DNA of 64,000 nt from the NCBI GenBank assembly GCA_041394405.1, contig JAWKIF010000006.1:186001-250000 (forward strand), read 5' to 3'. How positions within the stretch are numbered: position 1 is the stretch's first letter; each line of letters opens with the position of its first letter. The stretch is from Microthrix sp041394405 (GTDB lineage: Bacteria; Actinomycetota; Acidimicrobiia; Acidimicrobiales; Microtrichaceae). Under the pieces are notes generated by a model. That model was given only the letters and a program-made list of their open reading frames with translations, did not search any database and had not been told where the DNA came from. This document shows positions 10,354 through 18,572 of this stretch, in pieces. Both the position numbers and the translations under genes were made by a program.

Positions 10354-10896
10354 ATGTTGGCAACCGTCCTGACCCTCCTGGAGGAGGGCGAAAAGGCAGT
10401 GGAACCGGTCAACCCGGTGCTGCCCACCACGCCCGAGCTTTTCTGGGGTGCCATCCTCTTTGCGTCGCTGTGGGCGCTCATGCGCTACGTGTTGTTGCCG
10501 CCGGTGCGCGCCATCATGCGCCAGCGCGACGAGCAGCGCCTGGCGGACGAAGAGGGCGCTGAGCGAGCCAAGGTGGAGGCCGAGAAGGTGCGGCGCGACT
10601 ACGACGCCACGCTGGCCGAGGCACGCGCCGAGGCGTCGGCCAAGGTGGACGAGGCACGGGCGCGGGGCGAGGCCCGGCGCGCCGAGCTGACCGCCGCCGC
10701 GGAGGCAGACGCCGCGGAGATCCGCAGCGCCGCCCTGGCCGAGCTGGAGGCCGAGCGTGCCGAGGCGCTCGCCGGAGCCCGCAGCCAGGTGGCCGAGCTG
10801 GCCGGCACCGCCGCCGGCAAGGTGCTGGGACGCACCGTTGACCCGGCCGTGGCCCAGCGCATCGCCGAGACCTACCTCGAACCCTCGAAGAACTGA
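10354..10896 (+). CDS. atpF: ATP synthase F0 subunit b
   Basis: 180-residue peripheral-stalk subunit. One N-terminal membrane helix (about residues 28-48, LFWGAILFASLWALMRYVLL) is followed by a long Ala/Glu/Arg-rich coiled coil that reaches up to F1. ATG 10354 is preferred over the TTG two codons upstream because GAGGGG ends 6 bases before it. A second b-type gene follows directly, so the stalk is probably a b/b' heterodimer rather than a homodimer. Confidence 0.93.
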   Translation: MLATVLTLLEEGEKAVEPVNPVLPTTPELFWGAILFASLWALMRYVLLPPVRAIMRQRDEQRLADEEGAERAKVEAEKVRRDYDATLAEARAEASAKVDEARARGEARRAELTAAAEADAAEIRSAALAELEAERAEALAGARSQVAELAGTAAGKVLGRTVDPAVAQRIAETYLEPSKN

Positions 10897-10904
10897 GAGC
10901 CCCT

Positions 10905-11444
10905 ATGACTCACGCACTGGCAATTCTTGCCGCCGGCGAAGGCGGCAACGGTTTCTGGATCCCTCACGACGTCAACGAGGTGTTCGTCGGGTCCGCGGCG
11001 TTCTTCATCGTCATCGGGCTGCTGTATTGGAAGGCCGGCCCCGCCATCAAGGCGGCCATGGCCAAGCGAGGCGACGACATCGCCGCCGACCTCGATGAGG
11101 CCGCCCAAGCCAAGGCCGACGCCGAGGGGGAGCGCGACGCCATTGCCACCCAGCTGGCCGACCGCGAAACCGAGGTGGCCCGCATCCATGCCGATGCCGA
11201 GGCCACTGCGGCCAAGGTGGAGGCCGACCTGATCGCCAAGGGCGAGGCCGAGGCCAAGGCCATCCGACTGCGCGGCGGCTCCGATGTTGAGGTGGCCCGT
11301 CGCCAGGCCCGCGCCGACCTGCAGGCCGAGTTGGCCCGGCTGTCGCTGGGTGCGGCCGAGGCCGTGGTCGCCGAGTCGCTCGACGACTCCACCCAAGCCG
11401 ACTTGATCGACCAGTACATCGCCCAACTGGGCGCACGGTCCTGA
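10905..11444 (+). CDS. ATP synthase F0 second b-type subunit (b')
   Basis: 179-residue paralogue of the preceding b subunit: short N-terminus, one membrane helix (about residues 27-45, FVGSAAFFIVIGLLYW), a conserved Arg-x-x-x-I turn (KRGDDIAADLDEA), then an alanine-rich coiled coil and a C-terminal delta-contact region. It lies 8 bases after atpF. Two separate b-type genes are usual in phototrophs and some other bacteria, while mycobacteria instead have one b and a b-delta fusion. Which copy is formally b or b' cannot be decided from sequence alone. Confidence 0.9.
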   Translation: MTHALAILAAGEGGNGFWIPHDVNEVFVGSAAFFIVIGLLYWKAGPAIKAAMAKRGDDIAADLDEAAQAKADAEGERDAIATQLADRETEVARIHADAEATAAKVEADLIAKGEAEAKAIRLRGGSDVEVARRQARADLQAELARLSLGAAEAVVAESLDDSTQADLIDQYIAQLGARS

Positions 11445-11454
11445 GGAGCACCAC

Positions 11455-11982
11455 GTGAGCGAAGCTCGTACCGAAACCTACGCCGAGGCCCTGCTGGGCC
11501 TGGCACGCGCCGAGGGCGCCGAGGCTGCCGTCGCCGACGAGCTGTACCGGGTGGCCCGGGAGATCGACGGCAACGCCGAGCTGCGCTCGACGCTGACCGA
11601 CGCCTCCCTGCCCGCCGATCGCCGCACGAAGGTGGTCACCGACGTGCTGGGCGGCAAGGTCGCCCCGGCCACCCTGGCGGCGCTGTCCGCGGTGGTGGCC
11701 TCGGGACGGGCCGACGAGCTGGGCGCCATTGCCGACGCACTGGCCGCCAGTTCGGCCGGCTCGGCCGGCAAGGCCCTCACCACGGTGCGCACCGCGGTGG
11801 CCCTGAGCGACGACCAGCAGCAGCGCCTCGCCACCGCCCTGGAGGCGGCCGCCGGGCGTCCCATCGAACCCCGGTTCGTCGTCGACCCCGAGGTGGTGGG
11901 CGGTGTCCACGCCGAGATCGGCGATCAGGTCATCGACGGCTCCGTTCGCTCCCGACTCATCCAGCTGCGCGAGCTGTTCTAA
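11455..11982 (+). CDS. atpH: ATP synthase F1 subunit delta
   Basis: 175-residue subunit that caps F1 and links it to the b stalk. It has the family's N-terminal helical bundle (SEARTETYAEALLGLA) and the C-terminal segment with PRFVVDPEVVGGVHAEIGD, followed by VIDGSVRSRL, the hallmark of OSCP/delta proteins. It begins at GTG 11455, ten bases after the b' stop, with GAGGAG-like sequence overlapping. It is a free-standing delta, not fused to b as in Mycobacterium. Confidence 0.93.
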   Translation: MSEARTETYAEALLGLARAEGAEAAVADELYRVAREIDGNAELRSTLTDASLPADRRTKVVTDVLGGKVAPATLAALSAVVASGRADELGAIADALAASSAGSAGKALTTVRTAVALSDDQQQRLATALEAAAGRPIEPRFVVDPEVVGGVHAEIGDQVIDGSVRSRLIQLRELF

Positions 11983-12030
11983 GCCCGCACCAGCCATCTC
12001 TCACATCGCACCCGCACAGGAGACCCAGAC

Positions 12031-13677
12031 GTGACCCAGCTCATTGATCCAGCCGAGATCACCGCAGCAATCCGCGACAACCTCGAAGGCTTCACCCCCG
12101 ACCTCAGCCAGAGCCAGGTGGGCCGGGTGATCGAGGTGGGCGACGGCATTGCCCGGATCGCCGGCCTGCCCAACTGCCCAGTGAACGCCCTGCTGGAGTT
12201 CGAGGGTGGCGTCCGAGGCTTGGCGCTGAACCTGGACGAGGACTCCATCGGCGCCGTGGTGTTGGGCGAGGCCGACGAGGTGGCGGAGGGCGACAGCGTC
12301 CGGGCCTCGGGCGAGATCCTGTCCGTGCCGGTGGGCGACGGCATGCTGGGCCGCGTCGTCAACGCACTGGGCGACCCCATCGACGGCAAGGGACCGCTCA
12401 CGGACGTCGAGCAGCGCCGCATGGAGATTCAGGCGCCCGGCATCACCGGCCGCCAGCCGGTGGGCGAGCCGCTGCAGACCGGCATCAAGTCGATCGACTC
12501 GCTCATCCCCATCGGCCGTGGCCAGCGCGAGCTGATCATCGGCGACCGCAAGACCGGCAAGACCACGGTCGCCATCGACACCATCCTCAATCAGGCCGGC
12601 CTGGGTGTGAACTGCATCTACGTGGCCATCGGCCAGAAGGCCTCCACCGTCGCCCAGACCGTGGCCCGCCTCGAGGCCGCCGGCGCCATGGAGTACACGG
12701 TGGTCGTCGTGGCCCCCGCCTCCGACCAGGCGCCGTTCAAGTACCTCGCCCCCTACGCCGGCTGCGCCATGGGCCAGCACTGGATGGACACCGGCGGCCA
12801 CGCCCTGGTCATCTACGACGACCTCTCCAAGCAGGCCGAGGCCTACCGCCAGATGGCGCTGCTGCTGCGGCGGCCGCCCGGTCGTGAGGCCTATCCCGGC
12901 GACGTGTTCTACCTGCACAGCCGCCTGCTGGAGCGGGCCGCCAAGCTGTCCGACGAGCGCGGTGCGGGCAGCCTCACCGCCCTGCCGGTGATCGAGACCA
13001 AGGCCGGCGACGTCTCCGCCTACATCCCCACCAACGTGATCTCCATCACCGACGGTCAGATCTTCCTGCAGGAGGACCTGTTCCGCTCGGGCGTGCGTCC
13101 CGCCATCGACGTGGGCATCTCGGTGTCACGCGTGGGTTCGGCCGCCCAGATCAAGGCCATGAAGACCGCCGTCGGCACGCTGAAGTCCGACCTGCAGCAG
13201 TTCCGCGAGCTGGAGAGCTTCGCCGCCTTCGGCTCCGACCTGGACACCGTGTCGAAGAACCAGCTGGAGCGGGGCTATCGCCTCACCGAGCTGCTCAAGC
13301 AGGGCGTGGGCGAGCCCATGGCGGTGGAGGAGCAGGTGGTGGTGCTCTACGCCGGCACCCGCGGTCACCTCGACAACGTCGCCACCGAGGCCGTGCAGCG
13401 CTTCTCCGAGGAGCTGTTGGAGTACTTCCGTGCACGCCACGCCGACCTGCTGGAGGAGATTCGCGAGAGCGGCAAGATCCCCGACGAGGATGCGCTGGAG
13501 GCGGGCATCGCCCGCTTCTGCGACGAATTCGATCCGGGCCTCGAGGGCACCCACGAGCCCGACGCGGAGGCGCAGGGCGAGGAGCACGCCACCCTGGTGG
13601 ACTCCGACGTCACCCTGCCGGAGGAAAGCCTCGATCGGGACGACGACGACACCCCCCAGGCCTCGAAGCGGAGCTGA
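12031..13677 (+). CDS. atpA: ATP synthase F1 subunit alpha
   Basis: 548-residue non-catalytic nucleotide-binding subunit of the F1 hexamer. The P-loop reads GDRKTGKTT (about residues 171-179); many bacteria have Gln where this has the first Lys. The regulatory Arg-containing region SVSRVGSAAQIKAM is intact. The C-terminus has about 35 acidic extra residues (from about residue 510), rich in Asp and Glu, absent from E. coli alpha; extended alpha tails occur in actinobacteria. The GTG start has AGGAG (12018-12022) 8 bases upstream. Confidence 0.97.
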   Translation: MTQLIDPAEITAAIRDNLEGFTPDLSQSQVGRVIEVGDGIARIAGLPNCPVNALLEFEGGVRGLALNLDEDSIGAVVLGEADEVAEGDSVRASGEILSVPVGDGMLGRVVNALGDPIDGKGPLTDVEQRRMEIQAPGITGRQPVGEPLQTGIKSIDSLIPIGRGQRELIIGDRKTGKTTVAIDTILNQAGLGVNCIYVAIGQKASTVAQTVARLEAAGAMEYTVVVVAPASDQAPFKYLAPYAGCAMGQHWMDTGGHALVIYDDLSKQAEAYRQMALLLRRPPGREAYPGDVFYLHSRLLERAAKLSDERGAGSLTALPVIETKAGDVSAYIPTNVISITDGQIFLQEDLFRSGVRPAIDVGISVSRVGSAAQIKAMKTAVGTLKSDLQQFRELESFAAFGSDLDTVSKNQLERGYRLTELLKQGVGEPMAVEEQVVVLYAGTRGHLDNVATEAVQRFSEELLEYFRARHADLLEEIRESGKIPDEDALEAGIARFCDEFDPGLEGTHEPDAEAQGEEHATLVDSDVTLPEESLDRDDDDTPQASKRS

Positions 13678-13680
13678 TCC

Positions 13681-14667
13681 ATGCCAGGCGCACAGGAACG
13701 AGTGCTGCGACGCCGCATCGGCACCGTCGGCAACACCAAGAAGATCACCCGGGCCATGGAGCTCATCTCGGCCACCCGCGTGACCAAGGCCCAAAACCGG
13801 GCCCGCGAGGCGCGTCCCTATGCCGCCGAGATCACCAAGGTGATTCAGGACCTCTCCGCCCAAGGCACCTCGGTGGACCATCCGTTGCTGCGCCAGGTGG
13901 ATGAGCCGCTGGTGGTCGGCGTGGTCGTGTTGGCCTCGGACCGCGGCCTGGCCGGCGCCTACAACGCGTCGGTCATTCGGGCCGCCGAACGTGAGATCCA
14001 GGCCGCCCGCAGCGAAGGCCGCGACTACCGGCTGGTGTGCGTGGGCAAGAAGGCCACGGCTTATTTCCGGTTCCGCGGCTACAACATCCACGCCGAGTAC
14101 GAGGGCATCTCCGATACGCCCACCTATCACGGCGCCCGCGAGGTGGCCCGCACGGTCTCGACGATGTTCCTCGACGAGGGCGTCGAGCGCATCCTGTTGG
14201 CATACACCGAGTTTGTCTCCCTGGGCACCCAGCGGGTGCAGGTGCGGCGGTTCCTCCCGTTGCAGGCCGCCGAGGACATCGCCGCCGCCGGTGACGCCAA
14301 GGCGCGGGCCGGCTTCGAGTTCGAGCCCGACCCCGCCGGGGTGCTGGAGGCGCTGCTTCCCCGCTATGTCGAGAGCCGCCTGTTCTCCGCCCTGCTCGAC
14401 TCGGCGGCCTCCGAGCACGCCAGCCGCCAGCGGGCCATGAAGTCGGCCACCGACAACGCCCAGGACATGATCCTGCGGCTCACCCGCAAGATGAACCAGG
14501 TGCGCCAGGACGCCATCACCACCGAGATCTCCGAGATCATCAGCGGTGCCGAGGCGCTGGGCGACGACCAGGCCGACGAGGGCGACACGGCCCATCACCT
14601 GACCGCCCAGCACCTGGCCTTCGAGCACGTGGCCCACGAACACCTGGCCCATCGCCTCCATACCTGA
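13681..14667 (+). CDS. atpG: ATP synthase F1 subunit gamma
   Basis: 328-residue central rotor shaft. The N-terminal helix (RVLRRRIGTVGNTKKITRAM) and C-terminal helix (ASRQRAMKSATDNAQDMI) that together form the coiled-coil axle are clear; the middle SDRGLAGAYN segment is the conserved Rossmann-like part. The last ~30 residues are His-, Glu- and Leu-rich (repeated AxEHxAHEHLAH) and extend beyond the usual gamma end; such a His-rich tail is unusual. The ATG is 3 bases downstream of the alpha stop. Confidence 0.96.
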   Translation: MPGAQERVLRRRIGTVGNTKKITRAMELISATRVTKAQNRAREARPYAAEITKVIQDLSAQGTSVDHPLLRQVDEPLVVGVVVLASDRGLAGAYNASVIRAAEREIQAARSEGRDYRLVCVGKKATAYFRFRGYNIHAEYEGISDTPTYHGAREVARTVSTMFLDEGVERILLAYTEFVSLGTQRVQVRRFLPLQAAEDIAAAGDAKARAGFEFEPDPAGVLEALLPRYVESRLFSALLDSAASEHASRQRAMKSATDNAQDMILRLTRKMNQVRQDAITTEISEIISGAEALGDDQADEGDTAHHLTAQHLAFEHVAHEHLAHRLHT

Positions 14668-14734
14668 TCCGCCGGCCCACCGATCTCACCCACTCGTTTC
14701 CACCTTCTCCCACACGAACACCCAGGAGCCCACG

Positions 14735-16198
14735 ATGACCGCAACCGAGCCCCTTGAAGCAACCACCGAGCACGCGTCGGGCAAGATCGTCGCCATCGCC
14801 GGACCGGTGGTCGACGTGGAGTTCCCCGCCGGGGCGATTCCCGAGATCAACACCGCGCTGGAGTTCGACCTGACGGTCGATGAGGGCGAGATCACCGTGG
14901 TGGCCGAGGTCGCCCAGCAGATCGGCGAGGGCCGGGTGCGAGCGGTCGCCATGAAGCCCACCGACGGTCTCACCCGGGGCACCGAGGTGCGCAACACCGG
15001 CGGCCCCATCACCGTGCCCGTGGGCGATGCGGTGTTGGGCCACGTGTTCAACGTCATCGGCGAACCGCTGGACGTCGAGTCGGTGGACGCCGCCGATCGT
15101 TGGCCCATCCACCGCCAGCCGCCGGCGTTCGACACGCTGGAGCCCAAGGCGCAGATGTTCGAGACCGGCATCAAGGTGCTGGACCTGCTCACCCCGTACC
15201 TGCAGGGCGGCAAGATCGGCCTGTTCGGCGGTGCCGGGGTGGGCAAGACCGTGTTGATCACCGAGATGATCAACCGCGTGGCCTCCAACCACGGCGGCGT
15301 GTCGGTGTTCGCCGGGGTGGGCGAGCGCACCCGTGAGGGCACCGACCTGCTCATCGAGATGGGCGAGACCATGCTGGGCGGCACCGACCAGTCGGTGCTG
15401 ACCAAGGCCGCCCTCTGCTTCGGTCAGATGGACGAGCCGCCGGGCGTGCGCCTGCGGGTGGCCTTGTCGGCCCTCACCATGGCCGAGTACTTCCGCGACG
15501 TGCAGGGCCAGGACGTGCTGCTGTTCGTCGACAACATCTTCCGCTTCACCCAGGCCGGCATGGAGGTGTCCACGCTGCTGGGCCGCATGCCCTCGGCGGT
15601 GGGCTACCAGCCCACACTGGCCGACGAGATGGGCGCCCTCCAGGAGCGCATCACCTCCACCGGCGGCAAGTCCATCACCTCGCTGCAGGCCGTGTACGTG
15701 CCGGCGGACGACTACACCGACCCGGCGCCGTTCACCTCGTTCACCCACTTCGACGGCACCACCGAGCTAAACCGCGACATCGCGGCCAAGGGCATCTACC
15801 CGGCGGTCGACCCGCTGGCGTCCACCTCGACCATCCTTGACCCCCAGGTGGTCGGCGACCGCCACTACAACGTGGCCCGTCGGGTGCAGGAGTCGCTGCA
15901 GCGCTACAACGAGCTGCAGGACATCATCGCCATTCTCGGCCTGGATGAACTGTCCGAGGAAGACCGCGTGACGGTGGACCGGGCCCGCAAGATCGAGAAG
16001 TTCCTCTCCCAGCCCATGTTCGTGGCCGAGGTGTTCACCGGCCTGCCCGGCATCTTCACGCCGGTTGAGGAGACCATCGAGAGCTTCGAGATGCTGGTGA
16101 ACGGCGACCTCGACCACCTGCCCGAGCAGGCCTTCCTGAACGTGGGTGGCGCCGAGGATGCCATGAAGAAGGCCGACGACCTCAAGAAGAACGGCTGA
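14735..16198 (+). CDS. atpD: ATP synthase F1 subunit beta
   Basis: 487-residue catalytic subunit. The P-loop is GGAGVGKTV (about residues 168-176), with GVGERTREG carrying the catalytic Glu, LLFVDNIFRFTQAG the Walker B strand, and the DELSEED-like lever seen as LDELSEEDRV near residue 405. The sequence is canonical throughout. A 67-base gap separates it from gamma and contains CCAGGAG (14722-14728) as ribosome site for the ATG. Confidence 0.98.
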   Translation: MTATEPLEATTEHASGKIVAIAGPVVDVEFPAGAIPEINTALEFDLTVDEGEITVVAEVAQQIGEGRVRAVAMKPTDGLTRGTEVRNTGGPITVPVGDAVLGHVFNVIGEPLDVESVDAADRWPIHRQPPAFDTLEPKAQMFETGIKVLDLLTPYLQGGKIGLFGGAGVGKTVLITEMINRVASNHGGVSVFAGVGERTREGTDLLIEMGETMLGGTDQSVLTKAALCFGQMDEPPGVRLRVALSALTMAEYFRDVQGQDVLLFVDNIFRFTQAGMEVSTLLGRMPSAVGYQPTLADEMGALQERITSTGGKSITSLQAVYVPADDYTDPAPFTSFTHFDGTTELNRDIAAKGIYPAVDPLASTSTILDPQVVGDRHYNVARRVQESLQRYNELQDIIAILGLDELSEEDRVTVDRARKIEKFLSQPMFVAEVFTGLPGIFTPVEETIESFEMLVNGDLDHLPEQAFLNVGGAEDAMKKADDLKKNG

Positions 16199-16200
16199 TC

Positions 16201-16617
16201 ATGGCGCTGCAGGTCGAGCTGGTCTCACCGGAGGCCATCGTCTGGTCTGGCGAGGCCAACATGGTCATCGCCCGCACCCTCGAGGGCGACGCCGCCTACA
16301 TGGAGGGGCACATCCCTACCATCGCTGCGCTGGCCACCGGTGTGGTGCGGGTGCTCGCAGACGACGCACCCGAACGCCAACTGGCCGTGCACTCCGGCTT
16401 CATCGAGGTGGCACCGGGCGGCACCGGCACCAAGGTGGCCGTGCTGTCGGACATGGCGGAGCTGGCCGAGGACATCGACGTGGCCCGCGCGGAGGCCGCC
16501 AAGGCCCGCGCCGAGGAGGCCCTCCGGGCCGACGACGAGGACGCCGAGGCCAAGGCCGCGCTGCGCCGCGCCGAGACCCGCATCGCCGCTGCCGCCTCCC
16601 TCAGCGCCACCCGCTAG
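16201..16617 (+). CDS. atpC: ATP synthase F1 subunit epsilon
   Basis: 138-residue epsilon subunit that couples rotation to the c-ring and can inhibit ATP hydrolysis. The N-terminal beta sandwich (LQVELVSPEAIVWSGEANMV, then the GHIPTIAAL turn) and a C-terminal helical pair rich in Ala, Arg and Glu are present. The ATG follows the beta stop after 2 bases. This closes the operon; no clear terminator hairpin follows before the next gene's promoter at 16641. Confidence 0.94.
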   Translation: MALQVELVSPEAIVWSGEANMVIARTLEGDAAYMEGHIPTIAALATGVVRVLADDAPERQLAVHSGFIEVAPGGTGTKVAVLSDMAELAEDIDVARAEAAKARAEEALRADDEDAEAKAALRRAETRIAAAASLSATR

Positions 16618-16640
16618 ACCGGGCGGCCGTGAGGCGCCGC

Positions 16641-16646
16641 TACCGT
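16641..16646 (+). promoter_or_regulatory. -10 element TACCGT, leaderless start for MBL gene
   Basis: TACCGT lies exactly 6 bases before the ATG at 16653, with no Shine-Dalgarno, so transcription should begin at or next to the start codon. Confidence 0.6.
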
Positions 16647-16652
16647 GGCCCC

Positions 16653-17279
16653 ATGGCGATCGAACTGATCACGACCGACGGCATCTTCGCGCTCGACGGC
16701 GGGGAGTGGGAGGTCACCAACAACATCTGGTTGGTGGGCGACGACCGCGAAGTGCTCATCTTCGATGCCGCCCACGATCACGTGCCCATCGTGGAGGCCG
16801 TCAACGGCCGCCAGGTGGCGGGCGTCGTGTTGACCCACGGCCACAACGACCACATCAACGCTGCGATTCCGCTGCGCGACGCCGTGGATGCGCCCATCTG
16901 GCTGCACGACGGCGACCGCATGCTGTGGGATGCGGTGTGGCCGGGGGAGTCGCCAGACCGGCAGCTGGACGAGGGCGGGTCGTTCGCCGTGGCGGGGCAC
17001 GAACTGGCGGTCATGCACACACCCGGCCATTCTCCGGGATGCTGCTGCTTCCACGATGCGGGAAGCGGCACCGTCTTCACGGGCGACACCCTGTTCTGTG
17101 GGGGCCCCGGCGCCACGGGTCGCAGCTACAGCGATGAGCCCACCATCGTGGCGTCCATCCGCAACCGCTTGCTGGCCCTGCCCGACGAGACCATTGTGCA
17201 CACCGGCCACGGCGACTCCACCACCATCGGCGCCGAACGCCCCGGCATCGAGGCCAAAGCCGCCGATCTGGGACTGTAG
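16653..17279 (+). CDS. Metallo-beta-lactamase fold hydrolase (glyoxalase II-like)
   Basis: 208-residue single-domain MBL-fold protein. The metal motif THGHNDH at residues 61-67 gives the HxHxDH signature, and further ligands are in HTPGHSPGC, FTGDTLF and the C-terminal HTGHGDST. The compact form without the glyoxalase II C-terminal helices fits YcbL/RV2260-like thioester or glutathione/mycothiol-conjugate hydrolases. The substrate is unknown. The ATG at 16653 is preferred to earlier in-frame codons because of the -10 element spaced for leaderless transcription. It follows the ATP synthase operon but has its own promoter. Confidence 0.85.
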   Translation: MAIELITTDGIFALDGGEWEVTNNIWLVGDDREVLIFDAAHDHVPIVEAVNGRQVAGVVLTHGHNDHINAAIPLRDAVDAPIWLHDGDRMLWDAVWPGESPDRQLDEGGSFAVAGHELAVMHTPGHSPGCCCFHDAGSGTVFTGDTLFCGGPGATGRSYSDEPTIVASIRNRLLALPDETIVHTGHGDSTTIGAERPGIEAKAADLGL

Positions 17280-17479
17280 CGAACCGGTGGTGGGGTCCGG
17301 CCGGATGCCCGCAGGCGGACGGAACTCGCCGGCGCGACGGTGGGCCGGGGTGTGGGGCCCTGGTGCGTTCGTGTCGGCATCGCTGTGGGGTGCCCGCCGT
17401 CAGCCCCACTCTTCGGCCCGGAGCAACCACGTCAGCGGGTTGGCGGCAACCGGGACCCGCTCGGCGGTGGTGATGGTTC

Positions 17480-17698
17480 ATGCTCTGGACGATGTTGCCG
17501 TTCGTCAGCGCCCGCGATGAGGACGACGATGTGGAACGGCGTCGCCAGGCCGCACTCGGAGTGGCCACCACGGTGGCCTGCTGCGCCGCCGGCCTGACCA
17601 CGGCTCGGAAGCGCGAAGATCGTGGATTGGCGCAGCGACTCTTTCTGGGGCTCGTGTTCGGCTGGTTTGTTGGGCGAGCGAGTCGTGGAGGACGTTGA
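17480..17698 (+). CDS. Doubtful 72-residue membrane-anchored peptide
   Basis: An ATG-started frame encoding a short protein: an acidic-basic N-terminal part (EDDDVERRRQAA), a first weakly hydrophobic stretch (LGVATTVACCAAGL) and a second (LFLGLVFGWFVGRAS) followed by a basic end. Third-position GC falls off in the second half, and no ribosome site is visible. It could be a small membrane protein or chance. I recognise no family. Confidence 0.3.
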   Translation: MLWTMLPFVSARDEDDDVERRRQAALGVATTVACCAAGLTTARKREDRGLAQRLFLGLVFGWFVGRASRGGR

Positions 17699-17793
17699 CC
17701 AGCAGGTAGATCTGCAGCGGGAGAGGGGCCGTAAACGACCCGAAATGGGGCCAAAAGCAGGAATAAGTCCTGTACGGCGTAAGGAGCGTGACG

Positions 17794-17799
17794 TACACT
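17794..17799 (+). promoter_or_regulatory. -10 element TACACT
   Basis: TACACT lies 61 bases before the ATG at 17861; no convincing -35 is visible. It would give a leader of about 55 bases containing the AGGAG at 17851. Confidence 0.4.
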
Positions 17800-17860
17800 C
17801 ATGCCCGATGTCACCGTCGGCGGTCTCACCGCCACGCAGAGCCTGAACGTAGGAGCCTTC

Positions 17861-18541
17861 ATGTCGACCACCGAAGCCGCACCCATGGACTTCTCCCAGT
17901 TCGGCCACGCCTTCGCCGAGCTGGTGCTGGTGCCCGAGGTGATCGGTCCGCGCTTGGAGGCGCTGCTGCCCAGTGAGATCAAGGTGACCGAGGACATCGC
18001 CATCGTGCGGGCCACGGTTCGCGGTGCTGCGACGGTGGGGTCGATCGAGGAGCTGGAGCTGGAGGTGGACGAGCTGTCCACCCTGCGCCGGCATCGGGCT
18101 TGGGTGGACATCAACCTGTCGCTGCGCCTGGGCATGAAGCTGACGCGTGAGGACTATGCCGTCTCCGGCACGTTCCCCATCATCCTTACCAGCCGCGTCG
18201 AGGAGCCGTTGAGCCTGGTGGTGGACGTCGATCCTCCCGAGCACTCCGACATCGAGGTGACCGTGTCCGGCGGGGGGCGCCTGAACCTGGCCAAGAAGGT
18301 GGGCGGCCTGGACGGGCGGGTGCGCGATCACGTGGTCCGCATCGTCGAGGAGATGGTGGATCAGACCGAGATGCACCGGCGCTTCGATGTGGTGGCTCTG
18401 GTGCACGCCGCGCTGGCCGGCATGGACGGCGACGGTCAGGCCGGTGGCGGCGTGTACGACCTGACGGTGGAGACCGAACTGGATCTGGACGAGGCGTCGG
18501 GGCGCGACCCCGAGCTGGACGCCGTCGAGGCCGAGGCCTGA
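17861..18541 (+). CDS. Conserved-looking protein of unknown function
   Basis: 226-residue soluble protein without signal peptide. It alternates short hydrophobic strands with charged turns (DIAIVRATVRG, YAVSGTFPIILTSRV, PLSLVVDVDPP), suggesting a beta-rich N-terminal two thirds, followed by a helical segment (DGRVRDHVVRIVEEMVDQTEM) and an acidic C-terminus. I do not recognise a domain. The ATG at 17861 is chosen because AGGAG (17851-17855) ends 5 bases before it; an upstream ATG at 17801 in the same frame lacks a site and sits on the -10 element. It is convergent with the PPK2 gene. Confidence 0.7.
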   Translation: MSTTEAAPMDFSQFGHAFAELVLVPEVIGPRLEALLPSEIKVTEDIAIVRATVRGAATVGSIEELELEVDELSTLRRHRAWVDINLSLRLGMKLTREDYAVSGTFPIILTSRVEEPLSLVVDVDPPEHSDIEVTVSGGGRLNLAKKVGGLDGRVRDHVVRIVEEMVDQTEMHRRFDVVALVHAALAGMDGDGQAGGGVYDLTVETELDLDEASGRDPELDAVEAEA

Positions 18542-18572
18542 GGCGCCCGCACCGCTTGGTCGCTGAGGCGGC

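Larger units (their letters stand above)
17280..17860. other. Gene-poor interval
   Basis: About 580 bases between the MBL hydrolase and the next confident gene. Apart from the doubtful 72-codon frame at 17480-17698 and a TACACT -10 at 17794, I see no RNA gene, hairpin or repeat. On the minus strand a frame ending around 17402 reads NPLTWLLRAEEWG but has a stop just upstream and no start codon. Confidence 0.6.

Noticed and set aside
12001..12918. Minus-strand frame of 305 codons across atpA
   Set aside because: atpA is unmistakable on the plus strand; the antisense product has no recognisable motif.
17402..17477. Minus-strand peptide reading TITTAERVPVAANPLTWLL
   Set aside because: It looks protein-like but a stop lies immediately before it and there is no start codon; about 25 codons only.
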